Shown: positions 27,608 to 37,007, numbered from the stretch's first letter. The stretch is 64,000 nucleotides of DNA from Natrinema halophilum (GCF_013402815.2 NZ_CP058601.1:992001-1056000); one strand, 5' to 3'. Notes: generated from the sequence alone by a model not told the origin. Translations and numbers: made by a program.

Positions 27608-28939
27608 GTGTACGTAATTATCGTCGGGGCCGGTGAGGTAGGCCGCTCGATCGCCGCTAATCTGGAAGATGCTCACGACGTGGTCATCATCGACCGTGAC
27701 GCAGAAGTAATTGAGGAACTCACCTACTCGCTTGACGTGCTCACGATTCACGGCGACGGGACCGACCTCGAAAGGCTGCGTGAGGCCGGCCTCGAACAGG
27801 CGGGCCTCGTCATTGCCTGTACGGACAACGACGAGACAAACGCCGTCGTCTGCGGCGCCGCAAAGGCAGCCACCGATGTGTTTACTATCGCACGAGTTCG
27901 GCGCCGGACGTTACTGGAAACCTGGCAGGGATCACAGGGCGCGTTCGGCGTCGACTTTATGGTCTGTACGGATCTGCTGACCGCCCAGACTATCTTCCGA
28001 ATATCGGGTCTACCAGGTGCACACGACGTCGATACGTTCGCGGGAGGCCTCGTTCGGATGGCCGAGTTCGACATCCCGGTCGACAGTCCGATCGCCGACC
28101 GGACCGTCAGCGAAGCCGACTATTACGATTCTCTCACCTTCGCCGCGCTCTTTCGAGACGACGAAATGATAGTAACTCGGGGCGATACGGTAATTCGAGG
28201 CGGTGATCGAATCGTCGTGATCGGGAGCCCTGATTCGATCAACGACTTCGCCGACGAAGTGACAGCGACGCCGGACGACGCAGAAGAGGTCGTCATCGTT
28301 GGTGCCAGCGAAATCGGCTTTCAGGCTGCTCGCGAGTTCGAGGAACACGGCTTTCGCCCCCGCCTAATCGAACAGGATCACGACCGCGCTCGCGAGGTCG
28401 CCGAATCGTTACCCAACACGATGGTCATGGAAAGCGATGCGACCAACACCCAATTCCTCGCCCGGGAACACGTCGGGGAGGCGGATGTCGTCGTCGCGGC
28501 TCTCGACAGCGACGAGAAGAACCTTCTCGTCTCTCTGCTCGCCGACCGCCTCGGCGTCGACAGAACCGTCGCCGTCATCGAAACCGTCGAGTACGCTGAG
28601 CTCTTCGAGACCGTCGGGATCGACGTGGCGATCAACCCTCGAGAAGAAACCGCCGAGGAAATCGTCCGCTTTACGCGAACAGATCACACCGAGCAGGTCG
28701 CAATGCTCGAACACGACCGCGCAGAAGTCATCGAAATCGAGGTCGGCGTCGATAGCGTCCTCGTCGGCCGAAACATCGCAGACGCGACCAACGATCTTCC
28801 GGCTGGCGTCGTCATCGGAGCGATCTCCCGCGGCGGCGAGCACATTACCCCCCGCGGCTCGACGGCCGTCCAACCCGGCGACCACGTAATTATCTTCGTA
28901 GACGCAGCGGTTCTCGATGAGGTCGTCAACCTGATATAG
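27608..28939 (+). CDS. trkA: TrkA-type K+ uptake regulatory protein, two RCK units
   Basis: This 443-aa protein contains two tandem RCK (TrkA-N plus TrkA-C) units that bind NAD(H)/ATP and gate a TrkH pore. The first Rossmann loop is GAGEVGRS; the second is degenerate, GASEIGFQ, so its nucleotide binding may differ. Each unit is followed by an RCK-C core (ADRTVSEADYYDSLT and VLVGRNIADATNDLP). The GTG at 27608 is chosen because YVIIVGAGEVGRS is the natural N-terminus; the frame upstream is not family-like. It is divergent from rnj and lies at the left end of the Trk island. Confidence 0.9.
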   Translation: MYVIIVGAGEVGRSIAANLEDAHDVVIIDRDAEVIEELTYSLDVLTIHGDGTDLERLREAGLEQAGLVIACTDNDETNAVVCGAAKAATDVFTIARVRRRTLLETWQGSQGAFGVDFMVCTDLLTAQTIFRISGLPGAHDVDTFAGGLVRMAEFDIPVDSPIADRTVSEADYYDSLTFAALFRDDEMIVTRGDTVIRGGDRIVVIGSPDSINDFADEVTATPDDAEEVVIVGASEIGFQAAREFEEHGFRPRLIEQDHDRAREVAESLPNTMVMESDATNTQFLAREHVGEADVVVAALDSDEKNLLVSLLADRLGVDRTVAVIETVEYAELFETVGIDVAINPREETAEEIVRFTRTDHTEQVAMLEHDRAEVIEIEVGVDSVLVGRNIADATNDLPAGVVIGAISRGGEHITPRGSTAVQPGDHVIIFVDAAVLDEVVNLI

Positions 28940-29152
28940 TTGCGTCGTCGACGTAGCGTATTGCCGTTGGTATTCAACCGGCCCGGTTTCGACACTGGAC
29001 CGATCGTACTGTCGTCGCTCTTTCACTCTCGAGCGATCATCGCTTCTACCCGAGACGGTGATTTCGTTTGGACGCAAACGCCGTCGTGGCGTCTCGTACT
29101 GTGGATTCTCTCTCGCCTCGAGTTTCCCGTCCGAACGCGACCGACCTGAGAC

Positions 29153-29356
29153 TCAGCTCCGCACTCCCAGATAGAGGATATATGCGACGAAAAAGAGGAC
29201 GTACGTCGTCGCGATCCCGGTCGTGATAACCGACCGACCGAGGATTGCAATGCCGACGATGAGAACGGGACCGATGAGCAAGAGCCCGTCGAAGACACGG
29301 TCCTCGGCCCCCGATTCGAGAAGTTGCCCGACGACGGGGAGATCGCTGACCGTCAT
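29153..29356 (-). CDS. Small two-helix membrane protein coupled to TrkH (67 aa)
   Basis: This is a 67-aa protein, MTVSDLPVVGQLLESG followed by two hydrophobic stretches (GLLLIGPVLIVGIAILG and GIATTYVLFFVAYILYLG). It starts with an ATG overlapping the TGA of trkH by 4 nt and must be cotranslated with it. No family is known to me. Overlap with a K+ transporter suggests an accessory subunit, by analogy with small KdpF-like proteins, but this is only inference. The 92-residue longer frame is rejected because of the overlap geometry. Confidence 0.7.
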   Translation of the reverse strand: MTVSDLPVVGQLLESGAEDRVFDGLLLIGPVLIVGIAILGRSVITTGIATTYVLFFVAYILYLGVRS

Positions 29357-30903
29357 TCGTAGATTCCTCCACGTCGGAAGACCGCCCGTAGCGTCACCAG
29401 AACGGGAATTATCTCGAGCCGGCCGATCCACATGTTAAAGAGGAATACGACCTTCCCGAGCGTCGGAAGCGACTCTGGACCGGTAATTCCCGCTGAGAGG
29501 CCGACGTTACCCTGTGCACTCGCGACTTCGAAAATGATATTCTCGAGCGTGTACTCGCCCTGCGGGAGTATGAGTAAGAGGACGAACATCCCGATACCGA
29601 GGAAGATGAACCAGAGTAACCCAATAATCGCCGCTTCTTCGAACTCCTGTCGCATTTCCCGTTCGTCGAGTCGGCGACCGTTGATTTTCAGTCGGCGGAC
29701 GGCCGTTTCCGGGTAGAAGACGTCCGTGATTCGGAATCGGATCCCTTTCAACAGGGTGAGTACGCGGATCAGTTTGATACCGCCGACGGTCGAACCGGCT
29801 GCACCGCCGACGATCATCCCGAACGTGACGGTGAGTTGTGCCTGTGCCGGCCACCGTCCCAGAGCGACGTTAGTGGTGTCAACCGCAGTCTGGAAACCGG
29901 CGCAGGTCGCCGCGGAGACGAACTGAAACGACCCGTACCGGAACGCCGCGAACAACGAGTCGTACGTGTCGCTCGCGTACACAAGTGCGGTGAGAGCGAA
30001 CGTTCCGACGCTCATGTAGATGAATACCCACCGCGTCTGGAGATCCGCATAGAGATTCCGAAGATCGCCCTGCAAGATGAGATAGTGAACAGGGAACGCG
30101 ATACTCCCGAGGAGCATGACCGGCAGGAGTGCGAAATCGATCGCCGCGCTATCGTAAGTGGCGATCGAGTTATCGGTGATCGAAAATCCGCCGGTCGACA
30201 GGCCGGTCATCCCGTGGTTGATTGCCCCCCAGATCGGCATGCCAGCGGTCCAGAGGAGCAGGATCGAGACGAACGTAAAGAGGATGAAGATCCACCAGAT
30301 CGTCTGCACGGTCGAGACGATACTCGGATGAATTCGCTCCGACCGCGCTTCGCTCTCGTAAAGGGTCAACGAACCGCTGCCGGGCCGTGCGAGAATCGCC
30401 GTCGTGAGGACGATCACGCCGACGCCGCCGACCCACTCGCTGAACGAACGCCACCACTGCAGCGTCCGCGGCAAGACCTCCTCGTTGTCGGTCATCGTTA
30501 GCCCGGTTCCCGTAAAGCCGCTCATGCTCTCGAACAGCGCGTTGAGCGGATTGGTAAACGCCGCAAGCGTCCCCGTCTGTGACGGTGTCTCGAGCAGCGG
30601 CAAGCCGATCTCTACCGTCCACGCGATAAGCAGGAAGGGAACTGATCCGAAGACTGCGACACAGAACCACCCCGTTGCCGCGATGATCATCCCGTGTAAC
30701 TTACCCGGTCTGGTCGCCTCCCGAAACCTCGTTCTGAAGAAATACCCGATAGCGAACGGAATCGATCCGGAGACGATCAGCGCGGGAATCGCGTAGTATT
30801 CGCCCCAGACGAGGGGGACAATAATCGAGACGAACAGCAAACCGGCCAGCGCCTCGAGCATTCGCCCGAGGTCCCGACCGATCGTTTCAATCGTCTCGTT
30901 CAT
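29353..30903 (-). CDS. trkH: TrkH-family potassium transporter pore subunit
   Basis: This 516-aa membrane protein has the fourfold M1-P-M2 layout of TrkH/KtrB. The four selectivity-filter loops are visible: SMSGFTGTGLT, GLSTGGFS, ATCAGFQTAV and SAQGNVGLSAG, each with the essential Gly. The helix motif EWVGGVGVIVL and the C-terminal WIGRLEIIPVLV are typical. I chose MNETIETIGRD at 30903; an upstream frame to 30987 is polar and unsupported. It sits between an upstream trkA (31030-31716) and the overlapping small membrane protein, in a four-gene minus-strand operon. Confidence 0.92.
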   Translation of the reverse strand: MNETIETIGRDLGRMLEALAGLLFVSIIVPLVWGEYYAIPALIVSGSIPFAIGYFFRTRFREATRPGKLHGMIIAATGWFCVAVFGSVPFLLIAWTVEIGLPLLETPSQTGTLAAFTNPLNALFESMSGFTGTGLTMTDNEEVLPRTLQWWRSFSEWVGGVGVIVLTTAILARPGSGSLTLYESEARSERIHPSIVSTVQTIWWIFILFTFVSILLLWTAGMPIWGAINHGMTGLSTGGFSITDNSIATYDSAAIDFALLPVMLLGSIAFPVHYLILQGDLRNLYADLQTRWVFIYMSVGTFALTALVYASDTYDSLFAAFRYGSFQFVSAATCAGFQTAVDTTNVALGRWPAQAQLTVTFGMIVGGAAGSTVGGIKLIRVLTLLKGIRFRITDVFYPETAVRRLKINGRRLDEREMRQEFEEAAIIGLLWFIFLGIGMFVLLLILPQGEYTLENIIFEVASAQGNVGLSAGITGPESLPTLGKVVFLFNMWIGRLEIIPVLVTLRAVFRRGGIYE

Positions 30904-31029
30904 ATAGTGATCAGTTTCTATTCGGGATTCATATACACGTCGAACCGTTGACCACGGGGCCGAGGACAGGCGCTCGAAAGATCCCATCGCGCCCGACGGG
31001 TGCGGTGCTGTCGTCCGCCCGTTCGCCCG

Positions 31030-31716
31030 TCATTTCAGCCGGTCTTCGTAATGCCCGAACACGTCGGTGAGCTCCGGATCCGCACCGAATCCCGAATAGA
31101 CGGTGAGTAAGTCCCCAGTCCGAATCGTCGTATCGCCTTTCGGAGTAATGGGCGGGTCCTCTCCCTCGCGTTCGATCGCGACGATCAGAACGTCATCAGG
31201 GAGTATCTCCTCGTGGGCCGCCTCGACGATCGTTCGGCCGGAGATCGGCGCGTTCTCTGTGACGCGAATTTCGAACACCTCCGCTTTCTCCCCGATCCGC
31301 ATGTAGTCGACGATCGCCGGACGAGCGACCGCACGGTAGAGGTATCCAGCGATGAGTTCCTGTGGGTTTTCCATCGTGTTGACGCCGATCTGGCGGAACA
31401 CGTTCATGTGCTCTGGATCGTGAACCACCGACACGATCGTCGGAACCTCGTGTTCCTGTGCGAGCAAGCAGACCATGATGTTGATCGCATCCCGGTCGGT
31501 GGTGCTGATCAGTGCGTCTGCCTTCTCGATTCCGGCATCCTTGAGCGTGCCGTGTGCCGTCGCATCGGCGTTGAGAATCAGACAGTCGTATTCTCCGGCA
31601 GCCCGGTCGGCCCGCTCGGGATCCTTTTCGATGACCACGACTTCGTTTCCCGATCGGGTGGCGATATCGATGAGCGGTATTCCGATATCGCCCGCGCCGA
31701 CGATAACGATGTACAT
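31030..31716 (-). CDS. trkA: TrkA-type K+ uptake regulatory protein, one RCK unit
   Basis: This 228-aa protein has a single RCK unit, a Rossmann domain MYIVIVGAGDIGIPL with an acidic second-strand end (VVVIEKDPERAD), and a TrkA-C domain (APISGRTIVEAAHEEILPDDVLIVAIER...TGDLLTVYSGF). It would form a gating ring under TrkH and respond to nucleotides. The start MYIVIVGAG at 31716 is clear. It lies 126 nt upstream of trkH on the same strand, and is much smaller than the 443-aa paralog at 27608. Confidence 0.9.
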   Translation of the reverse strand: MYIVIVGAGDIGIPLIDIATRSGNEVVVIEKDPERADRAAGEYDCLILNADATAHGTLKDAGIEKADALISTTDRDAINIMVCLLAQEHEVPTIVSVVHDPEHMNVFRQIGVNTMENPQELIAGYLYRAVARPAIVDYMRIGEKAEVFEIRVTENAPISGRTIVEAAHEEILPDDVLIVAIEREGEDPPITPKGDTTIRTGDLLTVYSGFGADPELTDVFGHYEDRLK

Positions 31717-31846
31717 TAGGCCGTTCTTGTCACCGTTCCGTTGAAAATATACCGAAACGCAACGCCCTATCACGACGGACTATGTGGAACGGAGGCCACC
31801 GACCGGTACACGCTAGCGGTTCGAAACCGGAATCCCGTCGTCAACG

Positions 31847-32092
31847 TTACTGATTCCACGGCGGCTTCCGTCGTCGCCGTTGCGAACGCTTCGCGGATTC
31901 GGCCAGAATCCGTTCGATGGCCCACCCGGCCCAGATGAAGACGACCGTCATGAAGACGGCCATCTCGAGCCTGATGACCGACCCATACCGAAGCGTGAGT
32001 ACGAGCGCCATTATCGTGACCGCCACGGCAACGACGCTAAAGACGTCGTAGAACGTCTGCGGGTGACGGACGCTCGGTAATCGGATGGTCAT
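31847..32092 (-). CDS. Small two-helix membrane protein in the Trk island (81 aa)
   Basis: This 81-aa protein starts MTIRLPSVRHPQTFYDVFS. It has two hydrophobic segments (VVAVAVTIMALVLTL and EMAVFMTVVFIWAGWAIERIL) and a strongly basic tail (AKRSQRRRRKPPWNQ) that should lie in the cytoplasm. An ATG 21 nt upstream (32113) would add 7 residues. It is the first gene of the minus-strand Trk operon, divergent from the second trkH. No family is recognised; a Trk accessory role is suggested only by position. Confidence 0.65.
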   Translation of the reverse strand: MTIRLPSVRHPQTFYDVFSVVAVAVTIMALVLTLRYGSVIRLEMAVFMTVVFIWAGWAIERILAESAKRSQRRRRKPPWNQ

Positions 32093-32377
32093 AGTCCATA
32101 CTACGTGTGGCACGTATTTAGACCTGCGTCACGTGACACGTTTGGAGAGCCGATGCGACGGATCGACGAATCACCCAGCGCGTACCGTCGCCTTTCCCAA
32201 ACGAATTAGCGGCCGTACTTCGCCAACCTGGGCTGCCTACCGATCCGGTCGATTCTGTCTGTTCGGGGCGAGAATCCCAACGTGTCCCCCTTTTTGCGTG
32301 ACGATGGATTAATACGGTCCTAACGAAACTCCATTACATACCGTGTCGGGAAACCACCATGCGAGCAGGGTGTTTCT

Positions 32378-33916
32378 ATGAGGCTCCGAACCGATTGGCG
32401 CGCCAGTTTCGCGCTCGTCGGTACCGTTCTGAAGTATCTGTCCGTTCCGTTGGTTATTCCGGTCGTCGTCGCGCTCATCTACAACGATCCGCTAGTCCCG
32501 TTCATCGCGACGATCGCACTCACCATCGCCGTCGGTCACGGCCTGGAACTCCTCAATCCGGAACCGGACCTGGAAGTTCGGGAGGCGATGCTATTCGTGG
32601 CGATTTCGTGGCTCGCAGTTGCAGCCGTGGGTGCCGTACCGTACGTCATCGCGGGTTGGGGAACAGGATCGACGCTCGCCCACCCCGTCAACGCGCTGTT
32701 CGAGTCGATGTCCGGCTTCACGACGACCGGAGCGACGGTCCTCGGGGAAATATCGCTCGAACGCCACTCACACGCCGTGATGATGTGGCGCCAGCTCACC
32801 CAGTGGCTCGGCGGGATGGGGATCATCGTGCTGATGGTCGCGATCCTGCCAGAGCTCGCGGTGAGCGGCGCTCAACTCGTCGAGTCGGAAGCACCGGGTC
32901 CGCAGCTGCAAAAACTCACACCGCGAATCGCCGAAACGGCACGCATCCTCTGGCTCGTCTACTTCGCATTTACCGTCGTTTACATCGCAATTCTCTACGG
33001 TCTCCACCTGGCGGGAGCGGCTCCAAACATGACGCTGTACAACGCTATCGCCCACGGGTTCACGACGCTTCCGACGGGTGGATTCTCACCGGAAGCCGAC
33101 AGCGTCGCGGCTTTCTCTTCGATCGTACAGTGGACTGCCATCCCGTTCATGATCGTTGCCGGGACCAACTTCGCCCTGTTCTGGCACGTCTTTAGCGGAG
33201 AGAGCCACAGGTTCGTCAGAAATACCGAATTCAGGGCCTACACCGGCGCAATAGCTGGATTTGCCGTTCTACTAGCGGGTATCCTGTACGTCGGTTCCGC
33301 ACCCGCACTGGGAGAACTCGGCGGCGTGACGGAAGGCGTCGTCGAGAACTCGCTGCGACAGAGTGCCTTTCAGATCACGTCGCTGTTGACGTCGACCGGG
33401 TACGCGACGAGCGACTTCGCCACCTGGAATTCGACCGGCCAAGTCGTGCTCCTGTTCGCGATGCTCGTCGGCGGGTGTGCCGGCTCGACCGGCGGCGGCA
33501 TCAAGGTCGTCCGGTGGCTGATCATCTTCAAGGTGCTTCGTCGGGAGCTGTTTACGGCGTCTCATCCCGAAGTCGTCCGGCCGATCCGGCTCGGCGGCAA
33601 CATCGTCGACGAAGACGCTATTCGCGGTGTTCTCGGCTTTTCCTTCCTGTATCTGGTTATATTTGCTATTGCGACGTTAGTCATCATGCTGGATGCGAGT
33701 CGCATCGGCTACACGTTGACGCCACTCGAGGCGTTCAGCGCGAGTCTCGCGACGATCGGCAACATCGGTCCCGGATTCGGCTCTCTCGGACCGTTCGGTA
33801 GCTACCTTCAGTTTCCGGTCAGCTCGAAGCTCCTGATGATCTTTCTCATGTGGCTCGGCCGCCTCGAGATCATCCCCGTCCTCGTCATGTTCACTGGTGG
33901 GTTCTGGACGCGCTGA
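32378..33916 (+). CDS. trkH: TrkH-family potassium transporter pore subunit (second copy)
   Basis: This 512-aa Trk pore protein has P-loops SMSGFTTTGAT, TLPTGGFS, TSTGYATSD and TIGNIGPGFG, plus the conserved WLGGMGIIVL and C-terminal WLGRLEIIPVLVMF. It is only moderately similar to the minus-strand TrkH, so these are old paralogs rather than a recent duplication. It starts MRLRTDWRASFALVG. The 285-bp gap to the divergent 81-aa gene is AT-rich in places and probably holds both promoters. It has no trkA immediately downstream and may use either regulator in the island. Confidence 0.92.
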   Translation: MRLRTDWRASFALVGTVLKYLSVPLVIPVVVALIYNDPLVPFIATIALTIAVGHGLELLNPEPDLEVREAMLFVAISWLAVAAVGAVPYVIAGWGTGSTLAHPVNALFESMSGFTTTGATVLGEISLERHSHAVMMWRQLTQWLGGMGIIVLMVAILPELAVSGAQLVESEAPGPQLQKLTPRIAETARILWLVYFAFTVVYIAILYGLHLAGAAPNMTLYNAIAHGFTTLPTGGFSPEADSVAAFSSIVQWTAIPFMIVAGTNFALFWHVFSGESHRFVRNTEFRAYTGAIAGFAVLLAGILYVGSAPALGELGGVTEGVVENSLRQSAFQITSLLTSTGYATSDFATWNSTGQVVLLFAMLVGGCAGSTGGGIKVVRWLIIFKVLRRELFTASHPEVVRPIRLGGNIVDEDAIRGVLGFSFLYLVIFAIATLVIMLDASRIGYTLTPLEAFSASLATIGNIGPGFGSLGPFGSYLQFPVSSKLLMIFLMWLGRLEIIPVLVMFTGGFWTR

Positions 33917-33936
33917 CCGTTCGCATCGCTTCGCAT

Positions 33937-34677
33937 CTAGTCGATCGTCGTCCCTGGAGTGGACCCGTCGAGGAACGTACGCAGCGCATCGAGACCGAAG
34001 ATCGATGCCTCGGCGTCTATGTCCAGTAGCGTCCGTACCTTCCCGGCCATCCCGCCGGTCACGTCAGTCGCCTCGCTCGCACCGAGCGCCGACGCGACGG
34101 ACCCGAAGTCGGAGATTCGGTCGACGACTGCATCGTTTTCGTCCAGAACACCGGGGACTGTCGAGCAGAGGCCGACGCGGTCGGCCGCGAGGGCCCGGGC
34201 GAGTTCGGCGACGAGTTCGTCGCCGCTGACGACCGTCGCGCCCGCACCGGAGTGGGCGATCACGTCGCCGTGAAGGACTGGGACGAATCCCTCCGCCAGC
34301 ATCGTTTCGACCTGTTCGGTCGGGAATTCGAGACGGGCCTCGACGTCCCGATGAGCGGTCGAGAACGGATGTACGGGAACCGCTTGCACGTCTCGATCGA
34401 CTAGTCGGCTCAGAACGAACTGGTTCAGCGTCTTCATCGCACCGTGGATTTCTAGAATCGCACTCGCGTCGTGAGTCCCGTTAGTCGTGCTGACACCGTG
34501 CTCGCTGGCGTTGTGGTGTCCGAAACTTCCGCCACCGTGGACGACGATGAGATCGTCGAGTCCATCGGCACGCGCCGCCGCGATAGCATCGGCCGCTCGC
34601 TCGAGTGACTCTCCGTCGAGCGTTTCTGGCCGCTCTTTTTCGGTGATGACGCTGCCGCCGAGTTTGAGGACCATCAT
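33937..34677 (-). CDS. ipk: Isopentenyl phosphate kinase
   Basis: This 246-aa amino-acid-kinase-fold enzyme phosphorylates isopentenyl phosphate to isopentenyl diphosphate in the archaeal alternative mevalonate pathway. It shows KLGGSVITEKERPETL at the N-terminus, VVHGGGSFGHHNASEHG with the catalytic-type His, and TGGMAGKVRTLLDI near the C-terminus. Its ATG overlaps the mvk stop by 4 nt. In many haloarchaea rnj and idsA follow directly; here the Trk island separates them. Confidence 0.93.
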   Translation of the reverse strand: MMVLKLGGSVITEKERPETLDGESLERAADAIAAARADGLDDLIVVHGGGSFGHHNASEHGVSTTNGTHDASAILEIHGAMKTLNQFVLSRLVDRDVQAVPVHPFSTAHRDVEARLEFPTEQVETMLAEGFVPVLHGDVIAHSGAGATVVSGDELVAELARALAADRVGLCSTVPGVLDENDAVVDRISDFGSVASALGASEATDVTGGMAGKVRTLLDIDAEASIFGLDALRTFLDGSTPGTTID

Positions 34678-35660
34678 TCGAGCGACGTCACCCCATTCTC
34701 GGTTAGTTCGGCGCGGAAGGCATCCTCGCAGCCGGGTGTAAACGAGAGTGCCGTCTCGGTCTCCGGGGTCGGATCCAGGGCGACGATACAGCCGCCACCA
34801 CCGGCGCCGGTGAGTTTCGCTCCGTGTGCGCCTGCGTCGCGGGCCGCCCAGACCATCGTATCGAGCGAGCGAGAGGAGACGCCGAGCGCGGACAGCAGAC
34901 CGTGGTTGAAGTTCATCAACCGACCCAGTTCCTCGACGTCGCCGTTGGCGAGCGCCTCTTCCCCGTTCCGGACGACGTCACCGATCGCGCCGACCGTATC
35001 GGCGGCGAAATCGTATTCGTCGCGGAGGTCGCGTACACCTGCGACCAACTGTCCTGTATCGCCTGCGCCGCCATCGAAGCCGATCACGATCGGCAAGTCC
35101 GGTGCTTCGAGCGAGCGGCAGTCGTCCCCCTCGACGCGGACCGCGCCGCCAGTGGCCGAACAGAACGTATCGGCTCGCGACGCCTGACCATCCTGGACCA
35201 TGTGTTCGGTTCTGTATGCTCGCTCGGCGAGCTCGGCGGTCTCGAGGGTGACGCCGAGTTCGCGGGTGGCGGCGTCGATCGCAGCGACAACGACTGCCGC
35301 GGAGGAGCCCAGTCCCGCCCCCAGCGGGATGTCGCTTTCGATCGTGACGTCGAAGCCGACCTCGTCTTCGCCGGTCACGTCACGGACTTGCTCGATAGCG
35401 CCGTCGACGTAGCCCATAGCGGCGCTTAACAGCGACTCAGAGACGTCGACGTCAGGACCGTTACCGGTCGATCCATCGTACTCGACGGTAAAGCCGTCGA
35501 GACTGAGATCCTCAGCATGAACCCGGAGTTTGCCGTCGTCGCGTCGTTGGACGCCAACCCGCGCCCGTCGCTCGATCGCACAGGGGACCGCTGGTTCGCC
35601 GTAAACCACCGCGTGCTCCCCGAACAGGTATACTTTCCCAGGAGCGCTCGAAAGTGCCAT
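34674..35660 (-). CDS. mvk: Mevalonate kinase
   Basis: This 328-aa GHMP kinase phosphorylates mevalonate to start isoprenoid synthesis. Motif 1 is PGKVYLFGEHAVVYGEPA, motif 2 PLGAGLGSSAAVVVAA, and motif 3 KLTGAGGGGCIVAL. Lengths and motif spacing are standard for the archaeal enzyme. It is the first gene of the mvk-ipk pair and is divergent from the thiR-like gene. An acidic halophilic composition is evident. Confidence 0.94.
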   Translation of the reverse strand: MALSSAPGKVYLFGEHAVVYGEPAVPCAIERRARVGVQRRDDGKLRVHAEDLSLDGFTVEYDGSTGNGPDVDVSESLLSAAMGYVDGAIEQVRDVTGEDEVGFDVTIESDIPLGAGLGSSAAVVVAAIDAATRELGVTLETAELAERAYRTEHMVQDGQASRADTFCSATGGAVRVEGDDCRSLEAPDLPIVIGFDGGAGDTGQLVAGVRDLRDEYDFAADTVGAIGDVVRNGEEALANGDVEELGRLMNFNHGLLSALGVSSRSLDTMVWAARDAGAHGAKLTGAGGGGCIVALDPTPETETALSFTPGCEDAFRAELTENGVTSLE

Positions 35661-35787
35661 GCTCGGGCGTTCGCACGACGATGGTTAATAGCTATCTTCT
35701 CCAGACCGTTCCGACGCGCGTAGCTGAACCAGAGTCGGCCCGACCGCGGTAGTCGGACTTAAGAGCGAGTCGGCACAACGCGATCGT

Positions 35788-36720
35788 ATGTCTCTCGTTT
35801 TGCCGAGCGAACTCGTCGTCGATCGGTTTCTGCCGACGGTTCGGGCCATGCTGGCGGCTCGACTCGCCGAACGCGGACTAACCCAACAGGAGATCGCCAC
35901 CCAACTCGGCGTGACACAGGCTGCCGTCAGCAAGTACGTCAGCGGGAACGGCGGCGGCGGTGATGACCGGTTTCGCGACGATCCCGAGACGGTCGCGACC
36001 GTCGAACGTATCGCCGACGGGCTTGCGACCGACGAAATGGATGGCTACGACGCGCTCGCCGAACTCCTCTCGCTCGTCCGAAGTCTCGAGAACCGCGGTC
36101 CAATCTGTGAACTTCACGAGGAAGTGATGCCCGAACTTCGCGGGCTCGGCTGCGATCTCTGTGTTCGCGGACTCGACCCCGACGTGCGAGCCGAACGAGA
36201 CGTCCTCGCGAACGTTAGAACCGCCGCTCGGACCTTCGCATCGATCTCCGGTATAGCAGATTACGTCCCGAACGTCGGGACGAACGTCGGAATGTGTCTT
36301 CCGAACCCTCGCGACGAAACTGACGTCGCCGCGGTTCCCGGTCGGATCTACGCTATGGGCGGACGGATCGAAATTCCGGCCAATCCCGAATTTGGCGCGT
36401 CGAAACACGTTTCGACGGCCATTCTCGCCGCGACTGCCGTCGATCCCGAAATCCGCGGCGCTCTCAATATTGCCACGGACGAAGATATACTCGCAGCCGC
36501 GAAAGCGGCGAGCGGGATCGAATCACTCGAATTCGACGCAGATTACGAAGAACGCGGTACCCATCTCGAGAATCGGTTTCGGGAGCACGGATCAGTCCCC
36601 CAGATCGCGTACCACTGCGGTGCGTTCGGGATCGAACCCGCAACGTACGTCTTCGGAACGACAGCCGTCGACGCCACAGAACTGGTCGCGGATTTGCTCT
36701 CGACGTCATCCGGGAACTGA
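35788..36720 (+). CDS. thiR: ThiR-like regulator: N-terminal HTH fused to a ThiN domain
   Basis: This 310-aa protein begins with a helix-turn-helix (AERGLTQQEIATQLGVTQAAVSKYVSG, residues ~30-56). The C-terminal half (~120-305) resembles ThiN, the archaeal thiamine-phosphate synthase domain (VPNVGTNVGMCLP, GRIYAMGGRIEIPANPEFGASKHVST, FGIEPATYVFGT). Archaeal ThiR proteins with this layout repress thiamine genes when the ThiN domain binds a thiamine-related ligand. No thiamine genes lie in the window, so targets are elsewhere. It is single-gene and divergent from mvk. Catalytic activity of the ThiN part cannot be decided here. Confidence 0.85.
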   Translation: MSLVLPSELVVDRFLPTVRAMLAARLAERGLTQQEIATQLGVTQAAVSKYVSGNGGGGDDRFRDDPETVATVERIADGLATDEMDGYDALAELLSLVRSLENRGPICELHEEVMPELRGLGCDLCVRGLDPDVRAERDVLANVRTAARTFASISGIADYVPNVGTNVGMCLPNPRDETDVAAVPGRIYAMGGRIEIPANPEFGASKHVSTAILAATAVDPEIRGALNIATDEDILAAAKAASGIESLEFDADYEERGTHLENRFREHGSVPQIAYHCGAFGIEPATYVFGTTAVDATELVADLLSTSSGN

Positions 36721-36895
36721 TTCCCCTATATATCCGGACATCAGCGGTCGGTCTTCGACTCGAGTGGTGTCCGACCGAGGGCTTCTCGGCCGATTTTGAC
36801 GGCGGATTTCGAGCGATCGAGATGACGCGGGCCACGATTACTCCTGTCGATTACTCTCGAGCCCCGTCTACCCGATAGCTAATCGAATGAAACGG

Positions 36896-37007
36896 TTGCA
36901 GCCACCACCATCGTCTATAAATAGGTGTCTGTGCCAGGTTCGCGTTTTCGGTGAGGGCACTCTCACAACTGAAATTATAATACATATATTGCACACGGTG
37001 GCTGTAA
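36896..37007. repeat. Inverted-repeat-bounded AT-rich segment upstream of the glycosyltransferase pair
   Basis: TTGCAGCCACC at 36896-36906 is matched by the complement of TTACAGCCACC at 36997-37007 (10 of 11). They enclose ~90 bp that includes TATA-like CTATAAATAGG, a small hairpin (GTGAG..CTCAC) and an A/T-rich run. With 36721-37060 this is the only sizeable non-coding stretch before the module. It could be a small insertion or a promoter with flanking operator halves. It does not match the 112-bp element. Confidence 0.4.
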
